Source: Streptomyces silvae
GTDB taxonomy: Bacteria; Actinomycetota; Actinomycetes; Streptomycetales; Streptomycetaceae
Assembly (NCBI RefSeq): GCF_016745505.1
Contig: NZ_JAERUC010000183.1
Span: 1 to 33,254, forward strand
Reading direction: 5' to 3'
Length of the DNA: 33,254 bases
A program made the translations under genes and the position numbers. Within the stretch, counting starts at the first letter, position 1, and each line of letters opens with the position of its first letter. The notes under the pieces are model-generated. The model had not been told where the DNA came from, ran no database searches, and saw nothing but the letters and a program-made list of their open reading frames with translations. Shown piece after piece: positions 7,289 to 16,268 of the stretch.

Positions 7289-8602
7289 CTAGCCGATGGT
7301 CACCACCCGCGCCCATGCGGGCGGCCCGTCGGGGGTGTACTCGGGGTCGGACTCGCCGTAGGACGAACGCCGGTGGTGGCGGCCGAACAGGCCCACCACC
7401 GTCCGGCACGGCGGGCGCCGGGACGGCCACGGGGTCTGGCCGTCCGTCAGCATCACCACGACGTCCGGGCGGGGCCTGGACTCCAGGGCGCGTGAGAAGC
7501 CCGTACGCAGATCCGTTCCGCCGCCGCCCAGCAGCTCGACGCCCTCCGTGCCGCCGCACAGGGGCCGGACCCGCCCGGCCGCCGCGTCGCACGGCAGTAC
7601 GCCGACGAGGTCGCGGCGGCCACCCACGGCCCGTGAGATCGCCGCCACCTCCAGCAGCGCACTGCCCAGCTCGGCGTCGCTGACCGAGCCCGAGGTGTCG
7701 ATCACCACGACCACCCGCGTCGGCCTGCGCCGCAGGCTCGGCAGCACGGCGCCGGGGACGGCCGCCGAACGGCGCGTCGGCCTGCCGTACACGTAGTCCT
7801 CGCCGGTGCCCGGCGCGGACGCCGCCGCCCGTACGGCCGCCCCGAGCAACTCCCGCCAGGGCTGCGGTGGATGGAACGCCTCCTCCGCCCACCGCCGCCA
7901 TCCGGCGGGCGCGCTCCCCGGACGGCCCGCGATGCCGCGCGCCACGCGGAAGCGGACCGCGTCCCGTTCCTGCGTGCTGAGCCCGTGCGCCCCGTCCGGG
8001 CCCAGGTCCCACGGGCGGGGGAGCCCGTCCGCGCCGCTGCCGCACTCCAGCCACGCCAGATGCGCGGTGTGCGGCCCGAGGCGGAACTGCCGGAGGTAGT
8101 CCTCCATCAGCTCGCCGTCCTCCAGCCCCAGGGACCCCGGGCGGACGGCTCCCTCGGGCCCCGTCAGGCCCTCGCCGAATATGTCGTCGTTGATCTCGCA
8201 GTCGGCCGCGATGTTCATCCGCAGCCGCTCCGCCGGTCCGGTCAGCCCGTGCCGGCGCGCATAGCGGTCACTGCGCCCGTGGTGGTCGCGCAGCAGGTGC
8301 GACACCTCGTGCACCCAGACCCCGGCCAGCTCCTCCACGGGCGTACGGTCCACGAAGGCGGGGGAGACGTAGCACCGCCAGTACGGATCGACGGCCATCG
8401 TCGGCACGGTGCGGGACTCCACGGGGTGCAGAGCGAACAGTGCCGTCGCCAGGTACGGGCGTACACGCGCCGCCTGGAGACGGGCCGCGAAGAGCTTGCC
8501 GGTGTCCAGCACGCGTTCCGGAGTGTCCGGCGAAGGACGTGGGCTGTGTACGGCCCGGACGGCACGGGGGTACAGCGGCCGGCCGGGGACGGGCGCCTTC
8601 AT
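7289..8602 (-). CDS. VWA-like protein with HExxH metallopeptidase domain (DUF2201 type)
   Basis: A 437-residue cytoplasmic protein with two parts. The N-terminal half is a putative metallopeptidase domain with HEVSH at 98-102 (zinc motif HExxH) and the conserved NIAADCEINDD downstream (130-140). The C-terminal half is a von Willebrand A-like domain with the MIDAS motif DTSGS at 302-306, GGTD at 361-364 and LTDG at 385-388. Its ATG overlaps the stop of the MoxR ATPase gene (ATGA at 8599-8602), so the two are translationally coupled. MoxR/VWA pairs typically act as chaperone or metal-insertion machines; whether the HExxH motif cuts protein is not known. The frame is open well upstream, but the overlap and family length support this start. 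Confidence 0.9.
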   Translation of the reverse strand: MKAPVPGRPLYPRAVRAVHSPRPSPDTPERVLDTGKLFAARLQAARVRPYLATALFALHPVESRTVPTMAVDPYWRCYVSPAFVDRTPVEELAGVWVHEVSHLLRDHHGRSDRYARRHGLTGPAERLRMNIAADCEINDDIFGEGLTGPEGAVRPGSLGLEDGELMEDYLRQFRLGPHTAHLAWLECGSGADGLPRPWDLGPDGAHGLSTQERDAVRFRVARGIAGRPGSAPAGWRRWAEEAFHPPQPWRELLGAAVRAAASAPGTGEDYVYGRPTRRSAAVPGAVLPSLRRRPTRVVVVIDTSGSVSDAELGSALLEVAAISRAVGGRRDLVGVLPCDAAAGRVRPLCGGTEGVELLGGGGTDLRTGFSRALESRPRPDVVVMLTDGQTPWPSRRPPCRTVVGLFGRHHRRSSYGESDPEYTPDGPPAWARVVTIG

Positions 8603-9867
8603 CGGCCCGCCCCCGTCACGCCGAGCGACCGCACCTCCGCCAGGCCGGCCCGCCGCGATACGGACACCGCCCCGGCGAGTCCCTCGATCGAATCCGGCAC
8701 CTCCCAGTCGTCGCGACGCAGCGTGGCCAGCGTCGTCGCCGGTACGACCAGCAGATCCGGAGCGCCGGTCTCCGCCGCCCTCGCCAGCAGAGCCCAGGCG
8801 GCATCCCACCGGCCCCTCTCGGGGCGTGAGCGGACCGCGGCGACCACCGCGTCGAGCGTCGCCTGGCGCAGATCGCCGCGCTCCGGCAGCTCCGCACCCG
8901 CGGGGTCGGCCAGCAGATCCTCCGGATCGGGCAGGTCCATCCGGTCGAGGTACGCCAGGTACTCCAGCCCAGGCCCGTCCCCCACCGTCCCCCTGACCAG
9001 CATGGACAGGACGTCGCGCGACGCATCGGCGGCCGCCGCGAAGGCGGTCAGGCGCAGCGCCATGTCCCAGCTGCGCGGTGACGGCCACGCCCCGCCGCGC
9101 CCGGCCTCGCTCGACGGCAGCCGGTGCACCAGGGCGGGCCGGGCGCCCAGCAGCCCGCACACCGCGCGCCGGGCGTACGCCACGGCCTCGGGCAGCCGGC
9201 CGCCGTCGAGCACCGGCAGGGCGGCCCTGGGCCAGACCCCTCCGAGGCCGCGCACCACGACATCGGCATCGTGGACCCACTGCAGATGGACGAACCGGTT
9301 GGCGAGCGGCGGGCTCAGCTCCCAGCCGTCGGCGGCGGACGAACGGGGATTGGCGGCCGCCACGATCCGTACACCCGGCGGCAGACGCAGGGCGCCGACC
9401 CGGCGTTCGAGCACCAGGCGCAGCAGCGCCGCCTGCACGGCCGGTGGCGCGGTGGAGAGTTCGTCGAGGAACAACAGCCCACGGCCCGCCCGTACCAGCT
9501 GTACCGCCCAGTCCGGCGGTGCCATCGGGACGCCGTTCTCCGCAGGGTCGTCGCCGATGACGGGCAGGCCGGAGAAGTCCGACGGCTCGTGCACGCTGGC
9601 GATCACCGTGGTCAGCGGCAGCTCCAGGGTGGCGGCGAGCTGGGTGAGCGCGGCCGTCTTGCCGATGCCGGGCTCACCCCACAGCAGGACCGGCAGATCG
9701 GCCGCCACGGCCAGGGTCAGCGCCTCCAACTGCGGATCCGGGCGCGGTGCGGTGGTCGTGTCCCGCAGCAGATCGAGCAGCGCGGCGGACACGTCGAGCC
9801 GGGAAGCGGGGGCGGAAGGCGCGGCAGGGGGCGGAGGAGAGGAGGCGAGGGAGGCGTACGTGGTCAT
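8599..9867 (-). CDS. MoxR-family AAA+ ATPase
   Basis: A 422-residue AAA+ protein. Walker A GEPGIGKT at 64-71, Walker B LLFLDE at 131-136 and sensor-1 Asn173 in VAAANPR are intact, so ATP hydrolysis is expected. MoxR ATPases remodel or activate partner proteins together with VWA-domain proteins, and the downstream VWA/HExxH gene overlaps this one by four bases, pointing to a stable pair. An AGGTGA ribosome site is 7 nt from the ATG. The N-terminal 25 residues are Pro/Ala-rich and probably disordered. The client protein is unknown. Confidence 0.92.
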   Translation of the reverse strand: MTTYASLASSPPPPAAPSAPASRLDVSAALLDLLRDTTTAPRPDPQLEALTLAVAADLPVLLWGEPGIGKTAALTQLAATLELPLTTVIASVHEPSDFSGLPVIGDDPAENGVPMAPPDWAVQLVRAGRGLLFLDELSTAPPAVQAALLRLVLERRVGALRLPPGVRIVAAANPRSSAADGWELSPPLANRFVHLQWVHDADVVVRGLGGVWPRAALPVLDGGRLPEAVAYARRAVCGLLGARPALVHRLPSSEAGRGGAWPSPRSWDMALRLTAFAAAADASRDVLSMLVRGTVGDGPGLEYLAYLDRMDLPDPEDLLADPAGAELPERGDLRQATLDAVVAAVRSRPERGRWDAAWALLARAAETGAPDLLVVPATTLATLRRDDWEVPDSIEGLAGAVSVSRRAGLAEVRSLGVTGAGR

Positions 9868-10032
9868 GAGGCATCACCTGTGAAGTCGTCGAAAGCGGCG
9901 GTCAGGAAAGCGGTCGTCGGCGGCAGTTGTCGAAAGCGCCGGAAGCGGTGAGCGAGAGCGGTCGGCGCCGGGGGCCCGGGCGCGTGAGGGTACGGAAGGG
10001 ACGGACGGCCCCTGCGGATCCGCCGCCGCAGA

Positions 10033-11475
10033 TCAGCGGAAGGCCGCCGGCCGAGGCCGGGAGCGGTGGGTCGCGGGCCAGGACGCTGTCCGTGCGGACG
10101 GCTCCCGCCCAGGGGCGGGCAGGGCCAGGCCCGCCCTGAACAGACCGTGCCTGACCCGCCGTCGGGCCGCATCGAGGAGTACGTCGCGCAGCTCGCCGTC
10201 CCGGAGCCGCGCCTCGGCGCCGAGCACGCCCTCGACCCGGGCCAGCGCACCTGCCGTGTCCCCGTGGGCCAGCCGGTCACGGACCTCGGTGAGCCAGTCC
10301 GGCCGACGGTGCGCCACGTCGATGACCTGGAGGCAGGGGAGGGGTGTGCCGGTGAGCGCGGCGAGCAGCTCCTCCCGCCGGATCTCGGCGGGAGGGTGGT
10401 CCAGGGGGACCAACTCCCCGTCGACCAGGCCGATCCGGTGCCGGGCCCCCCGGCAGTCCACGACGCGCGGCACGGCGGGGCCGCCCACGTCCGGGGCCGG
10501 GTCGACGCCACTGTCCGAGCGCGGACCGGTACGGGCACCGGCGCCGCCGTCCGGGGGCCGTGGCGCCCCCGGCGTCAGGGCCGCCGCGACCAGGGGGTGC
10601 AGCCGGCCGGGCGTGATCCACCCGCCACGCAGCAGTTCCAGGTCGGGCAGGACCCACGTGGCGGCGTCGGGCAGGACCGGAAGTCCCGCGCAGGCGCCCG
10701 CCCGTGAGACCTCTGCGGACAGCACATCGGGCGGATGGCCCCCACCGGAGGTAGTGGAGGTGCGCACGTCCAGGAGGAGACGGCGCCGGGCGCCGAGGCG
10801 TACCACGGCACGGCCGCCTCCGGCACGCCCCTCCGCCGTCAGCAGCAGCGCAGTCTCGGCCGCCCACCGGCCGGGTGCGAACCGCCCGGCGCCCGGCAGG
10901 CACGCGGCCCACCCCGGTGCGGGTCCGGTGGTGTCCCCCTCCGCGCCGGAACGCCACCGCAGTTCACCGCTGCGGCTCGCGTCCCACAGATGGCGGTGCA
11001 GATCCAGACGGAAACGCCGGTCGGGGGCCCGGTAGCCATCCGGCCCCGCGGAGGCGGAGCCGTCCCACAGGGCGAGGCTGATCCGCTGTCCCGCATCCGC
11101 CCACGCGGGAGCGGTGCGTGCGACGAGGTGCACCGGGCGCGTCCGTCCGGGTTCGTCGTACCGGGTGAGCGTGACGGACGTGCCGGGCCGGAGGAGGCCG
11201 TCGGGTGCGGTCCTCGGCATGTGCCACCGCAACAGGTCGGGCGCGAGCAGCCGCAGGTCCGCCCGGACGCGGGCGGCCAGCTCGCGGCCGTGGACACGGC
11301 CGGCGGTACGGAGATCGAGGTCGGTGTCGAATCCGGCGGCGGCGCACGCACCCGCCCAGTCGCCGGCAATGCGCCGGGCGGTCGCGGACTCGATCATGAG
11401 GGGCGGCACGGCGATCTCCCGCACGCGCAGCCAGAGGGAGAGGCGGGAATCCTCGAACGCGGTCGTGGTGAGCAT
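10033..11475 (-). CDS. Unrecognised protein at the head of the MoxR/VWA cassette
   Basis: About 480 residues with no domain I can name. AAGGTGAG lies 5 nt before the ATG at 11475, so this start is preferred over the GTG at 11481. The N-terminal half is Trp/Arg-rich and beta-like (for example LTRYDEPGRTRPVHLVARTAP). A Pro/Gly-rich hinge at about 325-350 leads to a C-terminal part, VVDCRGARHRIGLVDGELVPLDHP, and a helical end. No signal peptide or membrane segment is seen, so it is probably cytoplasmic. It is the first gene of a three-gene unit, 165 bp ahead of the MoxR ATPase, and could be a substrate, adaptor or effector of that pair. The 165-bp gap contains repeated AAGCGG-type words and no gene. 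Confidence 0.75.
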   Translation of the reverse strand: MLTTTAFEDSRLSLWLRVREIAVPPLMIESATARRIAGDWAGACAAAGFDTDLDLRTAGRVHGRELAARVRADLRLLAPDLLRWHMPRTAPDGLLRPGTSVTLTRYDEPGRTRPVHLVARTAPAWADAGQRISLALWDGSASAGPDGYRAPDRRFRLDLHRHLWDASRSGELRWRSGAEGDTTGPAPGWAACLPGAGRFAPGRWAAETALLLTAEGRAGGGRAVVRLGARRRLLLDVRTSTTSGGGHPPDVLSAEVSRAGACAGLPVLPDAATWVLPDLELLRGGWITPGRLHPLVAAALTPGAPRPPDGGAGARTGPRSDSGVDPAPDVGGPAVPRVVDCRGARHRIGLVDGELVPLDHPPAEIRREELLAALTGTPLPCLQVIDVAHRRPDWLTEVRDRLAHGDTAGALARVEGVLGAEARLRDGELRDVLLDAARRRVRHGLFRAGLALPAPGREPSARTASWPATHRSRPRPAAFR

Positions 11476-11619
11476 CAGCACTCACCTTGCGCGGACGGGA
11501 CCCCCAATCTGCGGACACATCGAGTAGTCATCGGCGGGAGCGTAGCCCGAACTCGCCTGTGCGGCCACGTCTTTTCCGTACCCACCGCAACGCACCCGCC
11601 CGCGCACCCCGCGTTCCCC

Positions 11620-12693
11620 TCACTCGAAGAACTTGAGGCTCCAGCCGGTGTTGGTGGGGTCGCCCGGGACGTTGGCGCGGCTGTAGGTGATGTCGCCCCA
11701 CCAGCTGAACGTCCCCGTGTACCAGTGCCGGTTCTCCCACGAGTACGGCGTCCCCTTCGCGACCGCGTGGAACATCAGGGGGAACCGCGGACCGGCCGGC
11801 GGGCTCGTCGCGATGTCGCCGTCGAGCAGGACGAAGCTGTGGTGGCCGGGCCCGTCGACATACAGGGTCGGGTCCCAGCCGGGCATCATCGTCCCGCGGT
11901 CGGAGCCGAAGAGACAGCCGTTCGACTTGTACCAGTCCCATACGTACGTGGGGTCGCCGCCGGCCCGGAGCCGCAGGTCGGCCAGGCAGTACCGGTCGCT
12001 CCAGCTGCCGTTGGCGGAGTACGTGACGTGCAGCTGGCCGTTCGGGTCCTTGATCGCCTCGGGTGCCTCGTTGATGAACGGGTTGCCGACCACCCGCTCC
12101 CAGCTCTCCCGTGGCTGCGAGATGACGTACCGGCCTCCGGTGGGCGTGGTCGGGCTGCTCATCCTGCTGATGTAGAGGTTCTGCTCGACGTTGGTGTCGC
12201 CCTCCCAGCCGGACCAGACGAACCAGCGCTGCCCGCCGAACGTGAACAGGGTGCCGTCGATGGCCCACTTGTCGTCGGCCAGCGCGAGCTTCGTCCCGGC
12301 GGAGTACCCGCTGTCGGGTGCGGCGGAATCGATGACGTACATCCGGTGGGCGGCGCCCCGCCCGGCCGAGAAGTAGATGTAGTACCGGCCGCCGTCCCGC
12401 ACGATCTCCGGGGCCCAGATCTCGCCGAGGCCGCCGGTGTCCGACCAGACCTGACGCGCGGGGGCCGAGGCCAGGGCCGCCGTCGACGAAGCCTGCCGTA
12501 CGGCGATTCCGCCCCCGGTCGACTCCACCGAGACGTACGTGCTCCCGACCCGCAGCACGCTGGGATCGGCCGCGCGGAGACCGGTCTGCTCCGCCCGCGC
12601 GGGCTCGGCCGAGGAGAGCGACATCGCGGCGGCGAGCATGAGGGAGAGAACGAAGGCGGCGGCACCGGCAAAGCGACGAGAGAACGTCATCAT
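11620..12693 (-). CDS. Secreted glycoside hydrolase family 43 enzyme (arabinanase/arabinofuranosidase type)
   Basis: About 357 residues. A Sec signal peptide covers residues 1-34 (SRRF, hydrophobic core, cut after PARA). The mature part opens with ADPSVLRVGSTYV, where Asp43 fits the GH43 catalytic base. WAPEIVRDGGRYYIYFSAG is the classic blade-2 motif, WAIDGTLF supplies the pKa-tuning Asp, and INEAPEAI the general acid Glu. Members release arabinose or xylose units from pectin or hemicellulose side chains. Two ATGs are adjacent (12693 and 12690); the GGAG upstream fits either. In the 170-bp upstream region GAGCGCTC (12828-12835) is a short LacI-type core, so sugar control is possible but weakly supported. 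Exact substrate not determinable. Confidence 0.85.
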   Translation of the reverse strand: MMTFSRRFAGAAAFVLSLMLAAAMSLSSAEPARAEQTGLRAADPSVLRVGSTYVSVESTGGGIAVRQASSTAALASAPARQVWSDTGGLGEIWAPEIVRDGGRYYIYFSAGRGAAHRMYVIDSAAPDSGYSAGTKLALADDKWAIDGTLFTFGGQRWFVWSGWEGDTNVEQNLYISRMSSPTTPTGGRYVISQPRESWERVVGNPFINEAPEAIKDPNGQLHVTYSANGSWSDRYCLADLRLRAGGDPTYVWDWYKSNGCLFGSDRGTMMPGWDPTLYVDGPGHHSFVLLDGDIATSPPAGPRFPLMFHAVAKGTPYSWENRHWYTGTFSWWGDITYSRANVPGDPTNTGWSLKFFE

Positions 12694-12864
12694 CCCGCTC
12701 CACGGGTCGGGCCCGGCGCCGGAGCGGCACCGGGGGAGGGGCAAGGCGGCCGTCCCTCCGATGTGCCGGTCGACGGACCGACGCCGTACACCGACGGGAC
12801 GAGAACCAGCTTGTACATCGATGAAAAGAGCGCTCCCCCAGCATCGTGAATGGTCCTGCACATG

Positions 12865-13707
12865 TCAATCGTCGTGCGGTCGTGCTCCCTCCGGGGCCCG
12901 CGCCAGGATCCCCCGGGCGCGGTCCAGGACCGGCTTGTCGACCATGTGCCCGTCGACGGTCGTGACCGTTTCGCCGGCGCCCAGGACCGCCCGCGCCCAC
13001 CGCAGTTCGCCCTCCGTCGGGGCGAAGCCCGCAGCGACCGGGGCGATCTGCGCGGGGTGGACGCAGAGCTTTCCGGTGAAGCCGAGCCGGCGGGCGTGCG
13101 CCGTGTCCGCCGTCAGTGCATCGGTGTCCCGGACGGCCGTCGTGACGCCGTCCACCGGCGCGCTGATCCCCGCCGCCGCCGACGCCAGGACGAGGCGGGA
13201 GCGCGCGTACGCAAGGGCGAGGGTGTAGTCGGGGGCGACGCCGAGTTGCGCCGCGAGATCCACGTTGCCGAACGCGGCGCGGACGACTCCCGGCACGGAG
13301 CACACTTCGTACGCCCGTTCGGCGCCGAGTGCCGTCTCGATGAGGGGGATCGGCGTGCAGCGGGCGGCGACCTCGGCGAGGGCCGCCGGGTCCTCGGCCT
13401 TCGGCACCATCACCGGGCAGCCGAGCCCGGCCGCCATGCGCAGATCCGCCTCGAACCATGGTGTGCCGGGCGCGTTGACGCGTACGACGCACCGGTGGCC
13501 GATCCCGGGCCACTCGGCGGCGGCCCGGCGGGCCCGGTCCTTGTGCTCCGGGGCGACCGCGTCCTCCAGGTCGACGACGACGAGGTCGGCGCCGGAGCCC
13601 GCGGCCTTGTCGAAGCGGTCGGGTCGGTCTCCCGGTACGAAGAGCAGGGTGCGGGCGGCCGCGATCATCGGGGGCGTGCTCATGCGAAGCGTGGCGGGCG
13701 TGGTCAT
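12865..13707 (-). CDS. CitE/HpcH-type CoA-ester lyase, probable (S)-citramalyl-CoA lyase
   Basis: A 280-residue TIM-barrel enzyme of the HpcH/HpaI-citrate lyase beta family. LLFVPGDRPDRFDKAAGSGADLV opens the barrel; VVVDLEDAV at 43-51, the Mg-binding pair Glu124 (IETALG) and Asp150 (FGNVDLAAQLG), and GKLCVHPAQI near residue 215 are all present. Family members cleave malyl-, citramalyl- or hydroxymethylglutaryl-type CoA esters to acetyl-CoA and a keto acid. The ATG overlaps the stop of the hydratase gene (ATGA), so hydration and cleavage products are made together. With a CoA-transferase, MaoC-like hydratase and acyl-CoA dehydrogenase nearby, the best fit is citramalyl-CoA to acetyl-CoA plus pyruvate. 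A malyl-CoA or methylmalyl-CoA lyase cannot be excluded. Confidence 0.85.
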   Translation of the reverse strand: MTTPATLRMSTPPMIAAARTLLFVPGDRPDRFDKAAGSGADLVVVDLEDAVAPEHKDRARRAAAEWPGIGHRCVVRVNAPGTPWFEADLRMAAGLGCPVMVPKAEDPAALAEVAARCTPIPLIETALGAERAYEVCSVPGVVRAAFGNVDLAAQLGVAPDYTLALAYARSRLVLASAAAGISAPVDGVTTAVRDTDALTADTAHARRLGFTGKLCVHPAQIAPVAAGFAPTEGELRWARAVLGAGETVTTVDGHMVDKPVLDRARGILARAPEGARPHDD

Positions 13708-14570
13708 GCGAAGGTCACCTCGGCGGTGGCGTGACGGGTGTCGCGGTGGGTGGCGGTGCGCAGCAGCGCGCCCGTGTCCGTGGGACCGCCCTCGGCGAGG
13801 AGGTGCTCCCCCGCGAACGCCGGGCGCCGCAGCCTGAAGGAGAGCGTGCTCACCCGGCGGCCGGGGGCCTCGCGCCGGACCACGTCCAGCATGAGGAGGG
13901 CGAGCAGCGGACCGTGGACGACGAGCCCCGGATAGCCCTCCGTGTCACGGCAGTACGGGGCGTCGTAGTGGATGCGGTGGGCGTTGGCGGTGAGCGCACT
14001 CAGCCGGAACAGCAGCGTCGGGTCCGGCCGGGCGCGGAGCTGCCAGGGCTCCCCGGCGGCCGGGACCGTGCGGTCGTCGACGGTGGCCGGATGCTGCCCG
14101 CCGCCGCTGCGGCCGGACCGGTAGACGATGTCCTGCTCCTCCACCAGGCAGGTGCGGCCCGCCTGACGGAACTCCTGGCGCTCGGTCACGAAGAGCAGCT
14201 CCCCGCTGCGTCCGTGCTTCGGCGTCACCGCGCCCAGGCTGCTGACGCGTTCGGCCGGTTCGCCCAGGCGCAGCGGGTGCACGATCCGGCTGCGTCCACC
14301 GGCGAACATGCGCTGGCGGTCGGGGAGGGGCGGCAGGAAGCGCGCGTCGCGCAGATGGCCGTCGGGTCCGAGCTCGTGCTGGGCGGGCCAGTGCAGGAAG
14401 TGGAACCACTGCCACAGCGGCGGCAGGGGGTCGCCGGCCTCCGCCGCCGGTCCGGGCAGGTCCAGGAGGGCGGACACGGCGGCGGCCGGGCCGGGGTCCA
14501 TCGGGTCGTGGGCGGTGACGGGTTCGGGGTGCCAGGTCTCGACGTACGAACTGAGGGGCGCGGGCTGCAT
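13704..14570 (-). CDS. MaoC/FAS1-like hydratase, probable itaconyl-CoA or mesaconyl-CoA hydratase
   Basis: A 288-residue double hot-dog enzyme. The N-terminal FAS1-like dehydratase half holds FLPPLPDRQRMFAGGR. The C-terminal half has the catalytic signature: Asn196, HRIHYD (198-203) and GYPGLVVHGP (212-221), typical of the HTD2/mesaconyl-C4-CoA hydratase group that includes itaconyl-CoA hydratase. It would add water across the C=C of an unsaturated C5-dicarboxyl-CoA to give citramalyl-CoA. It overlaps the lyase gene by four bases and begins 18 bp after the transporter stop, so the three form an operon. Start ATG at 14570, GAGG 9 nt upstream. The substrate is inferred from neighbours. Confidence 0.85.
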   Translation of the reverse strand: MQPAPLSSYVETWHPEPVTAHDPMDPGPAAAVSALLDLPGPAAEAGDPLPPLWQWFHFLHWPAQHELGPDGHLRDARFLPPLPDRQRMFAGGRSRIVHPLRLGEPAERVSSLGAVTPKHGRSGELLFVTERQEFRQAGRTCLVEEQDIVYRSGRSGGGQHPATVDDRTVPAAGEPWQLRARPDPTLLFRLSALTANAHRIHYDAPYCRDTEGYPGLVVHGPLLALLMLDVVRREAPGRRVSTLSFRLRRPAFAGEHLLAEGGPTDTGALLRTATHRDTRHATAEVTFA

Positions 14571-14588
14571 GGGATCGGACCTCGTGTC

Positions 14589-15974
14589 TCAGGCGAGCGG
14601 GGAGGCACTCGACGGCTGCGGGGCGGCGGCGGGTGCCTCCGGGGCGTCGTCGAGATGGGAGGTGCGGGAGGGTTCCCGTACGAACAGGGTGGCCAGGAAC
14701 GTCAGGCCGACGCATCCGGTGACGTACCAGAAGAAGAGCGTCTCGCGGCCGCCGTCCTTCAGGGCGAGCGCGATGGGCTCGGTCAGCCCGCCGAAGGTGG
14801 CGGTGACCAGGGCGTGCGGCAGCCCCACGCCGAGCGCGCGGACCTTGGTGGGGAACATCTCGGCCTTGATGATCGCGGCCAGCGCGGAGTAGCCGGTGAC
14901 GAAGGTCAGCGCCACGGTCATGAGGAGGAAGGCGATCCAGGGGCTGCTGGTGCGGCCGAGGAGCGTCATGAGCGGCACGGTCAGCAGCATGCAGCCGCCG
15001 GAGAAAACGAACATGACCGGGCGGCGGCCTATGCGGTCGGACAGGGCGCCGACGGCGGGCTGCATCAGCATGTAGACGAACAGCGCGGCGAAGCCGATCA
15101 GGGTGACCGTCGGCTTGGCAATGCCGGCGGTGTTCACCAGGTACTTCTGGAGGTACGTGGTGTACGTGTAGAAGGCGACGGTGCCGCCGATGGCGAGGCC
15201 GAAGACCGCGAGGAGCTGGCGCGGGTACTCGGCGAACAGCGCGACGAGGCCCTTGCGTTCGGGACTCCCGGCGCCGGACCCGCCCTCCACGGTGCGCTGC
15301 CGCTCCTTCTCGAAGTGCTCGGACTCCTCCATGCTGCGGCGCAGGTACATCACGACCAGGCCGGCCGCGGCGCCGATCACGAAGGGGACGCGCCAGCCCC
15401 AGCCGTGCAGCTGCTCCTCGGTGAGCAGGTTCTGCAGGACGATCGCCACGAGCAGCGCGGCGAGCTGGCCCATCACGATCGAGACGTACTGGAAGCTGGA
15501 GTAGAAACCGCGCCGTCCCGCCGGAGCGACCTCGGAGAGGTAGGAGGCGCTGGACCCGAACTCCCCGCCCACGGACAGGCCCTGGGCCAGCCGCGCCAGG
15601 ACCAGCAGGGCGGGGGCCCAGAGACCGATGACGTCGTGGCCGGGGGCGAGCGCGATGGTCAGGGAACCGGCACTCATCAGGGTGACCGACAGGGTCAGCG
15701 CGCGGCGCCGGCCGAACCGGTCCGCGTACGCGCCGAGCAGCCAGCCGCCGAGGGGGCGCATGAAGAAACCGACGGCGAAGACGACCGCCGTGGAGAGCAG
15801 CTGGGCCGTGCGGTCGCCCTCGGGGAAGAACACCGACGCGAAGTAGATGCTGAACGTGGCGTAGGCGAACCAGTCGTACCACTCGACGAGGTTGCCCAGA
15901 CAGCCGCGTACGACGTTCGCGGTGACGCGGGAGCGGTCGGGGGTGGGAGGTGCGGGGGTGCGGCTCTGCGGCAT
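14589..15974 (-). CDS. MHS-family MFS transporter, probable dicarboxylate uptake
   Basis: A 461-residue integral membrane protein with about 12 hydrophobic helices. NLVEWYDWFAYATFSIYFA is the entry signature of the metabolite:H+ symporter family (KgtP, citrate, shikimate, proline/betaine carriers); GAYADRFGRRRAL is the MFS loop 2-3 motif and SDRIGRRPVM its second-half copy. The family moves organic acids or zwitterions with protons. It is the first gene of the operon with the hydratase and lyase, so it likely imports the pathway substrate; in Pseudomonas the equivalent role is filled by a TRAP transporter. Start at 15974 with GGAG 6 nt upstream; the longer open frame crosses the shared operator and is rejected. 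Confidence 0.9.
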   Translation of the reverse strand: MPQSRTPAPPTPDRSRVTANVVRGCLGNLVEWYDWFAYATFSIYFASVFFPEGDRTAQLLSTAVVFAVGFFMRPLGGWLLGAYADRFGRRRALTLSVTLMSAGSLTIALAPGHDVIGLWAPALLVLARLAQGLSVGGEFGSSASYLSEVAPAGRRGFYSSFQYVSIVMGQLAALLVAIVLQNLLTEEQLHGWGWRVPFVIGAAAGLVVMYLRRSMEESEHFEKERQRTVEGGSGAGSPERKGLVALFAEYPRQLLAVFGLAIGGTVAFYTYTTYLQKYLVNTAGIAKPTVTLIGFAALFVYMLMQPAVGALSDRIGRRPVMFVFSGGCMLLTVPLMTLLGRTSSPWIAFLLMTVALTFVTGYSALAAIIKAEMFPTKVRALGVGLPHALVTATFGGLTEPIALALKDGGRETLFFWYVTGCVGLTFLATLFVREPSRTSHLDDAPEAPAAAPQPSSASPLA

Positions 15975-16069
15975 GGGAAGCTCCGTTGCTCTCGTCGCCC
16001 GGAAGACGCGGCGGCTCGGGCGGCCCTTCGGCGCGGCGACTCCAGGTGCTCGGCGGCTCACGTGCCCCA

Positions 16070-16124
16070 CATCATGAGCGCTGATCCAGCCGGAAGAACA
16101 ATAGAAATCCGTGATGCGTGCATG
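16070..16124 (-). promoter_or_regulatory. LysR-type operator/promoter A, for the transporter-hydratase-lyase operon
   Basis: Read on the minus strand: CATG, 3 nt, GCATCACGGATT, 2 nt, TATT, exactly 23 nt, CATGATG. The same arrangement with identical spacing occurs ahead of the CoA-transferase gene (17213-17267), oriented the same way relative to transcription. The core contains AT-N11-AT, the T-N11-A pattern of LysR boxes. CATGAT may be the -10 box, with no good -35, as expected of an activator-dependent promoter. It lies 95-150 bp before the transporter start. Confidence 0.7.
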
Positions 16125-16175
16125 ACTCGACCGCATGACGACGGCCCGCCACCCCGAGCGCGTCCCGGGGCGAGG

Positions 16176-16268
16176 CCGTCAGGCGCGGGTGTCCTGTTCC
16201 CCGGACGTGTACAACCGCCCGAGCCCGTCAGGCGCCGCTGCCCTGTTCCCCGGAGGTGTGCAACTGCG
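16176..16268. repeat. Tandem duplication covering the 3' end of the LysR gene
   Basis: Two copies of about 43 bp with a 49-bp period, starting at 16176 and 16225, both opening CCGTCAGGCGC and sharing CCTGTTCCCCGGA, with roughly seven mismatches. The right copy is the coding end of the LysR gene and its stop; the left copy lies after the stop and would encode a near-identical tail (TSGEQDTRA and stop versus TSGEQGSGA and stop). Confidence 0.7.
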
